Shown in pieces: positions 35,062-43,293 of a DNA stretch of 64,000 nucleotides. The notes under the pieces are model-generated. The model was not told where the DNA came from. It was given only the letters and a program-made list of their open reading frames with translations, and searched no databases. Source of the DNA: Niabella aurantiaca DSM 17617 (lineage in GTDB: Bacteria; Bacteroidota; Bacteroidia; Chitinophagales; Chitinophagaceae); NCBI RefSeq assembly GCF_000374125.1, contig NZ_KB893625.1, positions 1 to 64,000 of the forward strand, read 5' to 3'. Positions within the stretch are counted from its first letter, which is position 1. Every line of letters begins with the position of its first letter. A program made the position numbers and the translations under genes.

Positions 35062-36333
35062 ATGGTATTGAGCAGGATCTGGTCGGCTTTTATAATTGTA
35101 GCCATTCTGGTAGCGGCATTCAAGTGTTTCTTCCTGGGAGAAACGCAGATCTTTAGTTACATGATCAGCGGCAAGGCCAGCGATCCTGCCAACCCCTTAA
35201 AGCTGGATGGGGTGATCGAGACCTGCTGGGTGGCGGTAGAGATCTGCCTTAAGCTCATCGGTGTGCTTTGTCTTTTTATGGGTTTTATGAGCATTGCCGA
35301 AAAGGCGGGGGGCATCCGCTTTTTGTCGCGGATCATTGGCCCCTTCTTCTCAAAGATATTTCCGGATGTGCCCAAAGATCACCCGGCCATGGGGCATATG
35401 GTGATGAACTTTTCCGCTAATTTTCTCGGCCTGGACAACGCGGCCACGCCGTTTGGACTAAAGGCAATGGAAAGCCTGCAGGAGCTCAATCCCAGCAGGG
35501 ATGTGGCCTCCAATGCCCAGATCATGTTTCTTTGTTTGCATGCCGCAGGGTTCAACCTCATACCAGTAAGCGTCATTGCCATCCGGGCAGCTCAGAACGC
35601 CTCTGATCCTACTGATGTGTTCATTCCCTGTATGATCGTCACTTTTGTAGGCACGCTCGTGGCGCTCATCATCGTTTCGCTCCGGCAGAAGGTAAACCTC
35701 TTTCAGCCGGTGATCCTGACCTGGCTGCTGGCGGTTTCCGCCGTCGTGGTAGCGCTGGTGCTGTACGTATCCTCGTTAAATGCCACTTCCATTCAGTCTT
35801 TTTCGGGTATGCTGAGCAGCGGACTGATCCTGCTGGTGTTCATTCTGATCGTGCTGGGAGGGGTGTATAAAAAGATCGATGTGTTCAGCGCATTTATCGA
35901 TGGGGCCCGGGGCGGATTTGACACAGCCATTAAGATCATTCCGTATATCCTGGGCATCCTGGTAGCGGTAAGCATGCTGCGTACCAGCGGCACTTTTGAT
36001 ATGGTCATCAACGGTATGAAATACGTATTTCATGCCCTGGGCGCGGATACCCGCTTTGTAGATGCCCTGCCAACCGCGCTGATCCGGCCGCTGAGCGGCG
36101 GCGCTGCGCGGGGAATGATGGTGAGCACCATGACCACCTTTGGTCCTGATTCCTTTGCCAGTAAGCTCTCCGGGGTCTTTCAGGGCGCAGCAGATACTAC
36201 TTTTTACGTGGTTGCTGTTTATTTTGGTGCGGTCGGGATCAAAAATACCCGGTACTCCATCGGAACCATGCTGATGGCCGATCTGGCGGGTGTCATCACA
36301 GCGGTTGGGATCAGTTATTTGTTTTTTACCTGA
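35062..36333 (+). CDS. SpmA-SpmB fusion-type nucleoside recognition (Gate) membrane protein
   Basis: A 423-residue polytopic membrane protein combining both halves of the spore maturation pair SpmA and SpmB. The first Gate domain includes LIGVLCLFMGFMSIAEKAGG and MGHMVMNFSANFLGLDNAATPFGLKAM; the second includes AFIDGARGGFDTAIKIIPYILGILVAVSMLR, ALPTALIRPLSGGAARGMM and QGAADTTFYVVAVYFGAVG. About ten membrane segments. The name comes from Bacillus; in non-sporulating Bacteroidota the role is unknown but probably transport-like. It may be cotranscribed with the oxygenase gene 36 bp downstream. Confidence 0.9.
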   Translation: MVLSRIWSAFIIVAILVAAFKCFFLGETQIFSYMISGKASDPANPLKLDGVIETCWVAVEICLKLIGVLCLFMGFMSIAEKAGGIRFLSRIIGPFFSKIFPDVPKDHPAMGHMVMNFSANFLGLDNAATPFGLKAMESLQELNPSRDVASNAQIMFLCLHAAGFNLIPVSVIAIRAAQNASDPTDVFIPCMIVTFVGTLVALIIVSLRQKVNLFQPVILTWLLAVSAVVVALVLYVSSLNATSIQSFSGMLSSGLILLVFILIVLGGVYKKIDVFSAFIDGARGGFDTAIKIIPYILGILVAVSMLRTSGTFDMVINGMKYVFHALGADTRFVDALPTALIRPLSGGAARGMMVSTMTTFGPDSFASKLSGVFQGAADTTFYVVAVYFGAVGIKNTRYSIGTMLMADLAGVITAVGISYLFFT

Positions 36334-36369
36334 ACTTCCTGTCTCCAAACTTGTTGAAAGGTGGTGAAG

Positions 36370-37545
36370 ATGCCCGCCCGTTATCAGATCAATACCACAT
36401 CCTTTGATCATTACTGGAAAAAAGGAGCCGGAGCACAGCTGTTATTGCAGCTGGGTTATACACCGGATGTCCGGGCGGCAGACCGCTTCCGGCATTTTCT
36501 GTTTGAATGGGACCGTGCCGGGGATGTGGTTGCGGACCAGCTGTATGCGAAAACAGGGTTTGTAAAAGCACAGGAAGCGCTGAGCGCTTATATGAAAAGC
36601 GAGCCGGTGGATCCGGAACCGAAACGAATTTTCGATCATTTTTTTGCGGGCATCGACCTTACTCCTTCATGGCTGGATCATGACAAAATAGACCGCGGCA
36701 TTGAATTGAGCCAGCGTTCCGGGATCCCCGGGCTGCTGGTCCTGCGTAATTATTGTTTGATGGGCGGCTACGAATCGGCAGCCATCAATAAACCGCTGAT
36801 CTATACAGGGGCCCTAAAAAAAGGTGCGGCAAAAAGATTAACGGAGACCACGCTTTTTTGGGTGAACATTACCCGCAAGGGAGCTTTTAAAAAAGGAGGA
36901 AAGGGACTGTATCATGTGATCAGCACGCGCTTTATTCATTCGTTCTCCCGGAGCAGCATCCTTGGTAAAACAGACTGGGACAACGAGCAGTGGGGCATCC
37001 CTTTGAATACCTGGGATATGCTGGCTACCCATTTGGGGTTCTCGCTGGTTTTCCTGACGGGCCTGCGCCGGATGGGATTCCGGCCGTCGGCGGAAGAGAC
37101 AGAAGGACTTTTTCACCTGTGGAAATATGTTGGCTACCTGCTGGGGATCCCACTGGAGCTGCTGCCGGAGCAGGAATCAGAAGCCATCGAGGCCCTTTAT
37201 TACTGGACAATGACGCAGCCGCAGGGCGATACCGATTCCGTGGCATTGGCACAGGCGCTGATCGGTGAAACCGTATCTTCCGGGTTTCCCCGGTCGCTGT
37301 TGCTGCGAAAACTGATGCAGCAGATACACTTATTTTATAACCATTTTTTTTTGGGACCTTACTCCTGCCGGCTGCTGCAGATCCCCAGACCGGGGATCGG
37401 GAACATCGCCTGCTTTTTTTTGTGGCGGTTAAGACGGATGGAGCGAAAAATGAACCGCCCGCAATTCCGGCAAATGGCCATCCGTGCAGGCGGAGCGCGC
37501 CAGGCAAATGCACTGGATATCTACCTGAAATACAAACGGCATTAA
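36370..37545 (+). CDS. MpaB/rubber-oxygenase family protein (DUF2236)
   Basis: A 391-residue protein of the DUF2236 family, whose best-known members are haem-dependent (latex-clearing protein Lcp, fungal MpaB'). Family motifs are STRFIHSFSR, with the Arg and the His that bind or activate the haem region, WGIPLNTWDMLATHLGFSL and LWKYVGYLLGIPLELLP. The C-terminal 100 residues contain hydrophobic and basic stretches. I chose the ATG at 36370, preceded by AAAGGTGG, a plausible ribosome-binding site; GTG codons at 36361 and 36364 are alternatives. Substrate unknown. It follows the SpmAB-type gene by 36 bp on the same strand. Confidence 0.8.
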   Translation: MPARYQINTTSFDHYWKKGAGAQLLLQLGYTPDVRAADRFRHFLFEWDRAGDVVADQLYAKTGFVKAQEALSAYMKSEPVDPEPKRIFDHFFAGIDLTPSWLDHDKIDRGIELSQRSGIPGLLVLRNYCLMGGYESAAINKPLIYTGALKKGAAKRLTETTLFWVNITRKGAFKKGGKGLYHVISTRFIHSFSRSSILGKTDWDNEQWGIPLNTWDMLATHLGFSLVFLTGLRRMGFRPSAEETEGLFHLWKYVGYLLGIPLELLPEQESEAIEALYYWTMTQPQGDTDSVALAQALIGETVSSGFPRSLLLRKLMQQIHLFYNHFFLGPYSCRLLQIPRPGIGNIACFFLWRLRRMERKMNRPQFRQMAIRAGGARQANALDIYLKYKRH

Positions 37546-37927
37546 GCACCTGTTTAAGTGCCCTGGGCACAGCTCACTATGCCCTGAGCCCATGGCTTTC
37601 TGTTGTTCTTTTGGATGTATAAACGGGTTGGAACCCGTTCTTATACGAAAGTGATATTTTAATGAGCCCAAAAAGTTTCTCGCAAAGACGCAACGCATTG
37701 TTTTGATCTATAATAAATTTCACTATTGTATTACCGGATCTTTCGGGGCCATGCCTCTTTTGCTAAAATGATCGCTTATCCGCGTATGTTACAGATGGCG
37801 GCTACGGCGAAGCCCTAAGTAGCGGCGATAAAAAGCCGGTACCTCTTGTGACGATAAGGATTCTCCAGGGTCGTTTTTAAATAGTTCCTGAGAACCGGCC
37901 GGATGTCTTACCGGTACAAGCTGGTCA
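37546..37927. other. Intergenic region with a REP-like palindrome
   Basis: About 380 bp with no credible gene. It holds a palindrome at 37617-37646: arms AACGGGTT and AACCCGTT around GG, extended by GTATA and TATAC with a small bulge. CGCAAAGACGCAACG at about 37680 resembles words at about 33620. Nothing else stands out. Confidence 0.55.
37617..37646. repeat. REP-like palindrome
   Basis: GTATAAACGGGTT and AACCCGT plus TTATAC, with a GG centre and a 2-nt bulge. It has the same arms-plus-GG layout as palindrome 1 at 19091. Confidence 0.75.
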
Positions 37928-38686
37928 TTACGGACAGGGAGCAACGGTATAAGCCTGTACTCCGTCTTTGCGGGTATGCAGGGTAGTATGCAGCATTCTG
38001 AACTGGCCGTCCTGGTCCCTTTTCAGCAACGCGATCCCGGTACGGTATTTTTGAAGCATAAAAACGATGGCCGCCTCTTCTGTGGCTTCGCCCCATCCTT
38101 TTATCCGGTTCAATTCGTTGACCAGGGCACGGGGAAAAGTGGGTTGATATGTTACTCCCTTGGCCGTATTGGTAATGCCTGCAACTCTTGGATAGCGCGT
38201 ATTGAAATTTTTAGCGGCCTCCGGGTCGGTGATCCGCAGCGCATATGCGGTTCCATCAGGGAGAAGGATGAATTTTTGATAACTGCTGTCATAGGCTGTT
38301 GCCTGGTCAATGAGATGATACAGGTCCCCGCTTGACGGAGGCTTGTTTTCCGGGTGGTTGTGCAGGTCCGCAAAACGGTGCGCAACAAATGGCAGCGGGG
38401 CCGTATTGGCAGCACCATTGCTGACAGCCGACCGGATGATGTTCCCATGACGGTCTTTTCCAAAGGATACTGCATGCTCTTTTCCGTCGCCGGCTGCATG
38501 GATGATCTGGACCAGCGCCGCTTTACAGGTATCATGATCAAAAAGAAGGGTGGCGTTTGCCGATCCGGAACGGGTGCTGGGGCAGGGAGATGGGGGCAGT
38601 GTAAGGGCAGATGGAGGATGGCAGCCACCGGGAATGCAGGCTGCGTATAAAACCACTAAGGACCATAAGGAAACCCGTTTTTTCAT
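37928..38686 (-). CDS. Putative lipoprotein with a JAMM/JAB-like motif
   Basis: A 252-residue protein with a signal peptide (SLWSLVVLYAACIPGGC) that probably ends in a lipobox, then a Ser/Pro-rich linker. The core has a JAB/MPN-like signature ADLHNHPENKPPSSGDLYHLI: HxHP, then Ser and Asp in nearly the spacing of the zinc site of JAMM peptidases and RadC. A candidate upstream Glu is in GKEHAVSFGKDRHGN. The remainder (FILLPDGTAYALRI ... TEEAAIVFMLQKYRTGIALLKR) is not recognised. It starts 2 bp after the PaiB-like gene and is likely cotranscribed. Calling it a periplasmic or surface peptidase is inference. Confidence 0.6.
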   Translation of the reverse strand: MKKRVSLWSLVVLYAACIPGGCHPPSALTLPPSPCPSTRSGSANATLLFDHDTCKAALVQIIHAAGDGKEHAVSFGKDRHGNIIRSAVSNGAANTAPLPFVAHRFADLHNHPENKPPSSGDLYHLIDQATAYDSSYQKFILLPDGTAYALRITDPEAAKNFNTRYPRVAGITNTAKGVTYQPTFPRALVNELNRIKGWGEATEEAAIVFMLQKYRTGIALLKRDQDGQFRMLHTTLHTRKDGVQAYTVAPCP

Positions 38687-38688
38687 AT

Positions 38689-39306
38689 TCAGGACAGATG
38701 CCGTTGCATGTATTCAGCAATGTATTGCTCACTGCCGCTTTTGCTTTGGGAGAGGGTGCGTATGATCTTTTCCTGCTCGCTCTTTGTTTTGTTCTGGCTC
38801 AGTTTTTTCTTTCCCTCGATGGCAGTTGCCCGGATCTTAAAAGCAACAACCCCCTGGCTCATTTTGAGTTTAAAATCTTCCGGAAGCCGGTCGTATTGTG
38901 GTTTGTAAGCGCTTTCATAATGTTCTACCGTCCGGTCAAGCACAGCCCGTGTCTGATCCTGCTCCCGGATCAGCATGCCCTCTCCGTAAACATGAACGGC
39001 TATATAATTCCATGTGGGCACATTCAGCGCTTTTTCATAATGGACCGGTGAAATATAGGCGTGTGGCTCCTGGAAGATGACCAGTATTTTTTTATTGTGC
39101 GCGATCTCTTTCCATTGCGGGTTGGTTTTTGCAAAATGGGATATTAAATCAAATGAGGTCCCCTGCCGCTCAACAAGAAAAGGCAGGTGCGTGGCTGTAG
39201 GTAAACCATCCGCAGCGGCGGAAATGATGGTTCCGAACGAAAACCGCTCAATAAAGGAAAGGATCTCCTCCGGATCGTTCATGCGGTTGATTGCAGGGAT
39301 ATACAC
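38689..39306 (-). CDS. PaiB-like FMN-binding regulator/flavin protein
   Basis: A 205-residue protein of the PaiB (FMN-binding negative transcriptional regulator, split-barrel) family. I start it at the GTG at 39306 because this yields the family N-terminus (M)YIPAINRMNDPEEILSFI. Core motifs are FGTIISAAADGLPTATHLPFLVE, ISHFAKTNPQW, VIFQEPHAYISPVHY and VPTWNYIAVHVYGE, which form the flavin site. An upstream ATG at 39414 would add 36 residues unlike the family. The C-terminal tail is Lys/Ser/Gln-rich. Whether it regulates genes, as Bacillus PaiB does, is not known. Confidence 0.9.
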   Translation of the reverse strand: MYIPAINRMNDPEEILSFIERFSFGTIISAAADGLPTATHLPFLVERQGTSFDLISHFAKTNPQWKEIAHNKKILVIFQEPHAYISPVHYEKALNVPTWNYIAVHVYGEGMLIREQDQTRAVLDRTVEHYESAYKPQYDRLPEDFKLKMSQGVVAFKIRATAIEGKKKLSQNKTKSEQEKIIRTLSQSKSGSEQYIAEYMQRHLS

Positions 39307-39801
39307 GGGAGTATCAGTTGTTGTTTTAAAAAAGCAGGGCCGGCTTGTGCCCGGCATACAAAGCACCGGGGGCAAAGGTAGCAGGTTTATTGTAATCCGC
39401 TGCATCCCCTTCATGTCAGACGCATTTCAATCTCCAAAGGTGGCCAGGCAGCGGCGTGCCCTCGAAACGTATGGAAAAAGACCTGCCTCAAAAGCAGTGA
39501 ATCCATCCTTGGCCGGGAAGAAGGCAGGGCGGGGGAGGATTCTGTATCAATCGATATCACCTTACGTTTTTCCGCCTTGCCGGCCTCCAAAAAAACTTTT
39601 GACAGACTCTTTTTATAATGGCACCGGCTGGTCGTTCTTCGTATCTGTTTTAATGCGTTTGCCCTGTGCATCCTTTCTTTTTTGGCCCGTTTGCCGCGGC
39701 GGACCTGCATCGTTGATGGGTAAAGGCTGTTTGGGGAAAAGAAATGGTTAATTTAGCGGTTACGGTTGTTGCAGTGGGAACAATGGTTTAAAATATTCAA
39801 T
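39307..39801. other. Intergenic region upstream of the VIT1-like gene
   Basis: About 500 bp. Open frames exist on both strands (for example 39411-39710 minus), but none has recognisable motifs or a convincing start, and I treat them as chance. No repeat or terminator stands out. Confidence 0.5.
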
Positions 39802-40503
39802 ATGGAAAGCGCACATTTTTTGGAGACGCATTATATCAACAGGAGCGGCTGGCTGCGGGCTGCGGTGCTGGGCGCCAATGATGGTATATTATCCACGGCC
39901 AGTCTGGTCATTGGCGTGGCGGCCGCCACAGATCTGCGGAACCCCATTGTGCTGGCGGCCCTTGCGGGGATCGTTGCCGGTGCATTTTCCATGGCGGCCG
40001 GTGAGTACGTGTCGGTAAGCTCGCAGTCGGATATTGAAACCGCTGACCTGAAAAGGGAAAAGATGGAGCTGGAATCCATGCCGGAGGCGGAGCTTACAGA
40101 GCTGGCCAAAATATATGAAGGACGCGGGCTGAAGCAGGAGCTCGCGCTGGAAGTGGCAAAGGCGCTGACGCAGCACAATGCATTGGAGGCGCATGCGAAA
40201 GACGAACTGGGGATCAACGAGATCACACAGGCAAAACCGCTGCAGGCAGCGCTGGCCTCGGGGGCATCTTTCATTGCAGGAGGGCTGCTGCCCTTGCTGG
40301 TGGCGGTGCTGGCGCCGGTAAAATATATGGTGCTGACGGAATACCTCTGTTCCATTGTGTTTTTAGCCGTTACGGGTATGATGGCAGCCCGTGCCGGTGG
40401 CTCGGGTATTGTAAAGGGGATTTTGAGGGTTTGTTTCTGGGGAACCATGGCCATGGGGGCCACGGCACTGGTAGGATATTTATTTGGAGTGCAAACGGGC
40501 TAA
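39802..40503 (+). CDS. VIT1/CCC1 family iron/manganese transporter-like membrane protein
   Basis: A 233-residue membrane protein of the VIT1/CCC1 family (divalent metal/proton antiporters). The first helix carries the signature WLRAAVLGANDGILSTASLVIGV, followed by AGAFSMAAGEYVSVSSQSDIETADLKRE, the metal-binding cytoplasmic helix region, and three C-terminal helices (FIAGGLLPLLVAVLAPV; SIVFLAVTGMMAARAGG; WGTMAMGATALVGYLFG). The start at 39802 (MESAHFLETHYINRSGW) matches the family; a further ATG at 39766 is in frame. It likely moves Fe2+ or Mn2+ out of the cytoplasm. Confidence 0.92.
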   Translation: MESAHFLETHYINRSGWLRAAVLGANDGILSTASLVIGVAAATDLRNPIVLAALAGIVAGAFSMAAGEYVSVSSQSDIETADLKREKMELESMPEAELTELAKIYEGRGLKQELALEVAKALTQHNALEAHAKDELGINEITQAKPLQAALASGASFIAGGLLPLLVAVLAPVKYMVLTEYLCSIVFLAVTGMMAARAGGSGIVKGILRVCFWGTMAMGATALVGYLFGVQTG

Positions 40504-40725
40504 GTCCCGGTTCCTGGTTGGGTTCCGTTTGATGCCTAATGAGGAGTTCTATGCTTGATTTTTATCACGTCGATGTGGCTGGTTGAAGGAAAGCTAAGGG
40601 GTAACAACGTGATCTTTGCTTTTACATTTAATATTTTACATGGCTGTTTTAAATTCCTCAGCGGGCTGGGGTTAATCTTTTGCCAATTCACTTTTCGTAT
40701 CGTCCACTCCGGGTAGGTTTCCGCC

Positions 40726-40733
40726 TATTTTTG
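40726..40733 (+). promoter_or_regulatory. Candidate -7 element
   Basis: TATTTTTG, a perfect TAnnTTTG 23 bp before the ATG of the small secreted protein gene. Confidence 0.45.
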
Positions 40734-40755
40734 TTGATCACCAAATAGCAACCGG

Positions 40756-41253
40756 ATGTCTATGAAAAAATTAACGCTTTCCCTTTTGTGGATGTTTTGC
40801 TCCACTATGCTGTTTTCGCAGGTGTACCGGCTGGAACCGGTATTTGCCGACAGGGCACGGACCACGTATCTCTCTTACTGGAAACTACTGGAGGGCAGCG
40901 CCGGAAAGGAAAAACCGAACACCTTCTCCCTCTGGGGGTACCAGTCCGATAAGGATAACTGGGCAACAGGGACCTATGAAGTGGAATATTTTAAGGGAAA
41001 TGCAGCGGAGATGTACCGGTTGCTGAAGGATATTAATGTTTTTTCGGAGAAATACGGAGATGAGGATAAAGTGTTAACAGAGATCGAAGGGGTCCGCGTT
41101 CAAACATTCATCCGGATGGGCTTTAAATATACACTGGTATTTGATAAGGAAAACAGATCCGTTTGCATGTTTACCCGCAAGCAGTGGAAACATATCCTGG
41201 CTCAATTTGAATCCTTCTGTAAGACCAACCAGATCGGTTATGAACGCCGGTAG
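40756..41253 (+). CDS. Small secreted protein of unknown function
   Basis: A 165-residue protein with a Sec signal peptide (MKKLTLSLLWMFCSTMLFSQ); the second ATG at 40762 is an equally good start. The mature part, VYRLEPVFADRARTTYLSYWKLLEG ... TGTYEVEYFKGNAAEMYRLLKDINVFSEKYGDEDKVLTEIEG ... KYTLVFDKENRSVCMFTRKQWKHILAQFESFC, is mixed alpha/beta and probably periplasmic. I do not recognise the family. It is monocistronic and convergent with the aminotransferase gene. Confidence 0.75.
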   Translation: MSMKKLTLSLLWMFCSTMLFSQVYRLEPVFADRARTTYLSYWKLLEGSAGKEKPNTFSLWGYQSDKDNWATGTYEVEYFKGNAAEMYRLLKDINVFSEKYGDEDKVLTEIEGVRVQTFIRMGFKYTLVFDKENRSVCMFTRKQWKHILAQFESFCKTNQIGYERR

Positions 41254-41256
41254 CGC

Positions 41257-42402
41257 TTATAAATTGCCGAGTATTGCGGTGGCTGCGTTAAGGACGTCAT
41301 CATTTTTTGCGAAGCTTAAACGGATCTGTTTTATTCCGGGCGGAACGCGGTAAAAGGCGCTTAACGGAACCGTTGCCACTTTATGTTCGATAGCCAGCCA
41401 CCGGGCAAAGGACACATCGTCCAGGCTGCTTACCCCGCTGTAATCAAATAACTGGAAATAGGAGCCTTTTGACAAGGCATTCAGCCTGAATTTTGATGAC
41501 TGCATCCTGCTGACCAGCAGATCGCGTTTGGCCTGCAACATGATGGCCGAGGCTTCCTGATCCGCAATAAGCAGATATTTTGCCAGGGCGTATTGTGCCG
41601 GCGTGTTCACACTGAACCCCAGGTACTGGTGAATGGACCGGAATGCTTCTGTAAAGGCGGGCGCTGCTATTACAAAACCGATCTTCCACCCGGTAATATG
41701 GTACATTTTCCCAAAGGAATAGACAGACAGTACTTTGCCCTCCAGGTTCTTTTGGAGAAACCCGGGAATATGTTGCAGGCCATCGTATACAATAGTGTCG
41801 TACACTTCGTCGGAGATTACATAAATATCGCGGTGGCCGATGACTGCGGCAAGTTTGTCCCAATCGTTCTGCGCCCACACTTTTCCGCTGGGGTTGTGTG
41901 GTGTGTTGATGATGATGGCCTTTGTTTTAGGAGTAATGGAGTCGCTGATCTGTTGCCAGTCGATCTCAAAGTTCTTTTGCGCATCAAGCTGTACACGAAC
42001 GGGGATGCCTCCGTTGATCTCGATGGCCGGCACATAGCAATCGAATGCAGGCTCAAGATAAATGACTTCATCACCCTTGTTCAAAACAGTGGTCAGCGCT
42101 GTAAAAATGCCGTAGGTGGCGCCGGGGGTAACGGTTACCCTGTCTGGCGCACAATAATTACTGCTGTATCTTTTATTAAAGGAGGAGGCAATGTTTTGCC
42201 GGAGCTCCGGCAGGCCGGGCATGGGCGCATATTGGTTGAATCCCTCTACCGTGGCTTCTTTTAACAGATCGCTTAATGCCGGAGCTATGGGGAAATCCGG
42301 CAGCCCCTGGGAAAGATTGTATGCATTTTCTTTCCGAGCAAGCGATGACATGGTCGTAAATATATTAACCGCTGCTGCAGAATGTTTGGATGGTAAGATC
42401 AT
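41257..42402 (-). CDS. Class I/II aminotransferase, methionine aminotransferase type (YbdL-like)
   Basis: A 381-residue PLP enzyme of fold type I. Landmarks: NLSQGLPDFPIAP at the N-terminus, NQYAPMPGLPELRQNIA, VTPGATYGIFTAL, IIINTPHNPSGKVW, DIYVISDEVYDTIVYD and the PLP Schiff-base lysine in SVYSFGKMYHITGWKIGF; the C-terminal substrate Arg lies in IKQIRLSFAKNDD. The layout is closest to YbdL/kynurenine aminotransferase-like enzymes that transaminate methionine and aromatic amino acids. It begins 5 bp after the HD hydrolase stop, so the two form an operon. Confidence 0.9.
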   Translation of the reverse strand: MILPSKHSAAAVNIFTTMSSLARKENAYNLSQGLPDFPIAPALSDLLKEATVEGFNQYAPMPGLPELRQNIASSFNKRYSSNYCAPDRVTVTPGATYGIFTALTTVLNKGDEVIYLEPAFDCYVPAIEINGGIPVRVQLDAQKNFEIDWQQISDSITPKTKAIIINTPHNPSGKVWAQNDWDKLAAVIGHRDIYVISDEVYDTIVYDGLQHIPGFLQKNLEGKVLSVYSFGKMYHITGWKIGFVIAAPAFTEAFRSIHQYLGFSVNTPAQYALAKYLLIADQEASAIMLQAKRDLLVSRMQSSKFRLNALSKGSYFQLFDYSGVSSLDDVSFARWLAIEHKVATVPLSAFYRVPPGIKQIRLSFAKNDDVLNAATAILGNL

Positions 42403-42407
42403 TTTTT

Positions 42408-43085
42408 TTATTGGATATAAAATTCAGAGGAGTGTACACCGTTCCATTCGCGGTAAAACTGTGCTATAAAAAATTCCATGAACCGGTGCCGGTCTTCCGC
42501 CATTCGCTTTCCGGTGGCCGTATTCATTTTATCTTTTAGCAGGAATAGTTTTTCGTAAAAGTGATTGATCGTAGGCGCTTCGTTGTTTTTGTACTGTTCT
42601 TTTGTGTTATAGGTGGCTGGCGCTATTGCCGGGTCGTACAATTTCCGGTTCTTAAAGCCCCCGTAGTTAAATGCCCGGGCAATACCGATAGCCCCCAGGG
42701 CATCCAGCCGGTCTGCATCCTGTACAATATCCAGCTCAATGGTCTTGTAGCTACCGGATTGGTAGCTTCCTTTGAAGGAGATATGCCGGATAATGTTTTC
42801 CACCGCGGTGATCAGGGATTCGTCTGCCCGTTCCCCTGACAGGAACTCCCGGGCCATCTGCGGGCCCAGGTCTTCGTTGCCGTTATGGAATTTAGCGTCC
42901 GCAATATCGTGCAATAAGGCCCCCAACTCAACGATCAGGAGGTTGGCTGCTTCCTGTGCTGCTATATGTTTTGCCGTTTTCCACACCCGCTCAATATGGA
43001 ACCAGTCGTGGCCTGCTTCTGCATGTTGTAACTGTTCCTGAACAAAAATGCGGGTCTTTTTAATGAGCTCTTTATGGTCCGCCAT
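42408..43085 (-). CDS. HD domain phosphohydrolase (YedJ-like)
   Basis: A 225-residue metal-dependent phosphohydrolase. The HD metal site is spread over HDWFHIERVWKTAKHIA, the LGALLHDIADAKFHNG motif with the His-Asp pair, and DIVQDADRLDALGAIGIARAFNYGG, which is typical of the YedJ/uncharacterised HD group. It has no signal peptide. First gene of a two-gene operon with the aminotransferase. Substrate unknown, probably a nucleotide or small phosphate ester. Confidence 0.9.
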   Translation of the reverse strand: MADHKELIKKTRIFVQEQLQHAEAGHDWFHIERVWKTAKHIAAQEAANLLIVELGALLHDIADAKFHNGNEDLGPQMAREFLSGERADESLITAVENIIRHISFKGSYQSGSYKTIELDIVQDADRLDALGAIGIARAFNYGGFKNRKLYDPAIAPATYNTKEQYKNNEAPTINHFYEKLFLLKDKMNTATGKRMAEDRHRFMEFFIAQFYREWNGVHSSEFYIQ

Positions 43086-43101
43086 GATGATGATTCTGGA
43101 A

Positions 43102-43109
43102 CAAAGATA
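43102..43109 (-). promoter_or_regulatory. Candidate -7 element of the HD hydrolase/aminotransferase operon
   Basis: TATCTTTG on the minus strand, perfect TAnnTTTG, 16 bp upstream of the ATG at 43085. Confidence 0.5.
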
Positions 43110-43232
43110 TTTATTTCGGGAAAAGACCTGGCGGACGGCTGCGCAACTTTTTTGGAAATGTTGTTTTGTTGTCCGCTTTCCGCTTTTCCTGCATTGTTAA
43201 GGAAGGGCACCCGATAAATTAAAGATCTTTGC

Positions 43233-43240
43233 TACTTTTG
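43233..43240 (+). promoter_or_regulatory. Candidate -7 element of the M20 amidohydrolase gene
   Basis: TACTTTTG, perfect TAnnTTTG. It leaves a leader of about 45 nt before the ATG at 43294, which is preceded by GGAAAGG as ribosome-binding site. Confidence 0.5.
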
Positions 43241-43293
43241 TCTCCCTGATGTTATTGCCAACGCATACAATCATAAAACAGGAAAGGACCAAC

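Noticed and set aside
37928-38686. Naming the exported protein a RadC/DNA repair protein
   Set aside because: The motif is similar, but the signal peptide and the rest of the sequence do not fit RadC.
39411-39710. 99-codon minus-strand frame upstream of the PaiB-like gene
   Set aside because: Basic, repetitive composition, no start context, no recognisable domain.
39077-39751. Long plus-strand open frame of 224 codons
   Set aside because: Its first half is antisense to the PaiB-like gene and its second half has no recognisable motif; amino-acid make-up looks like a shadow frame.
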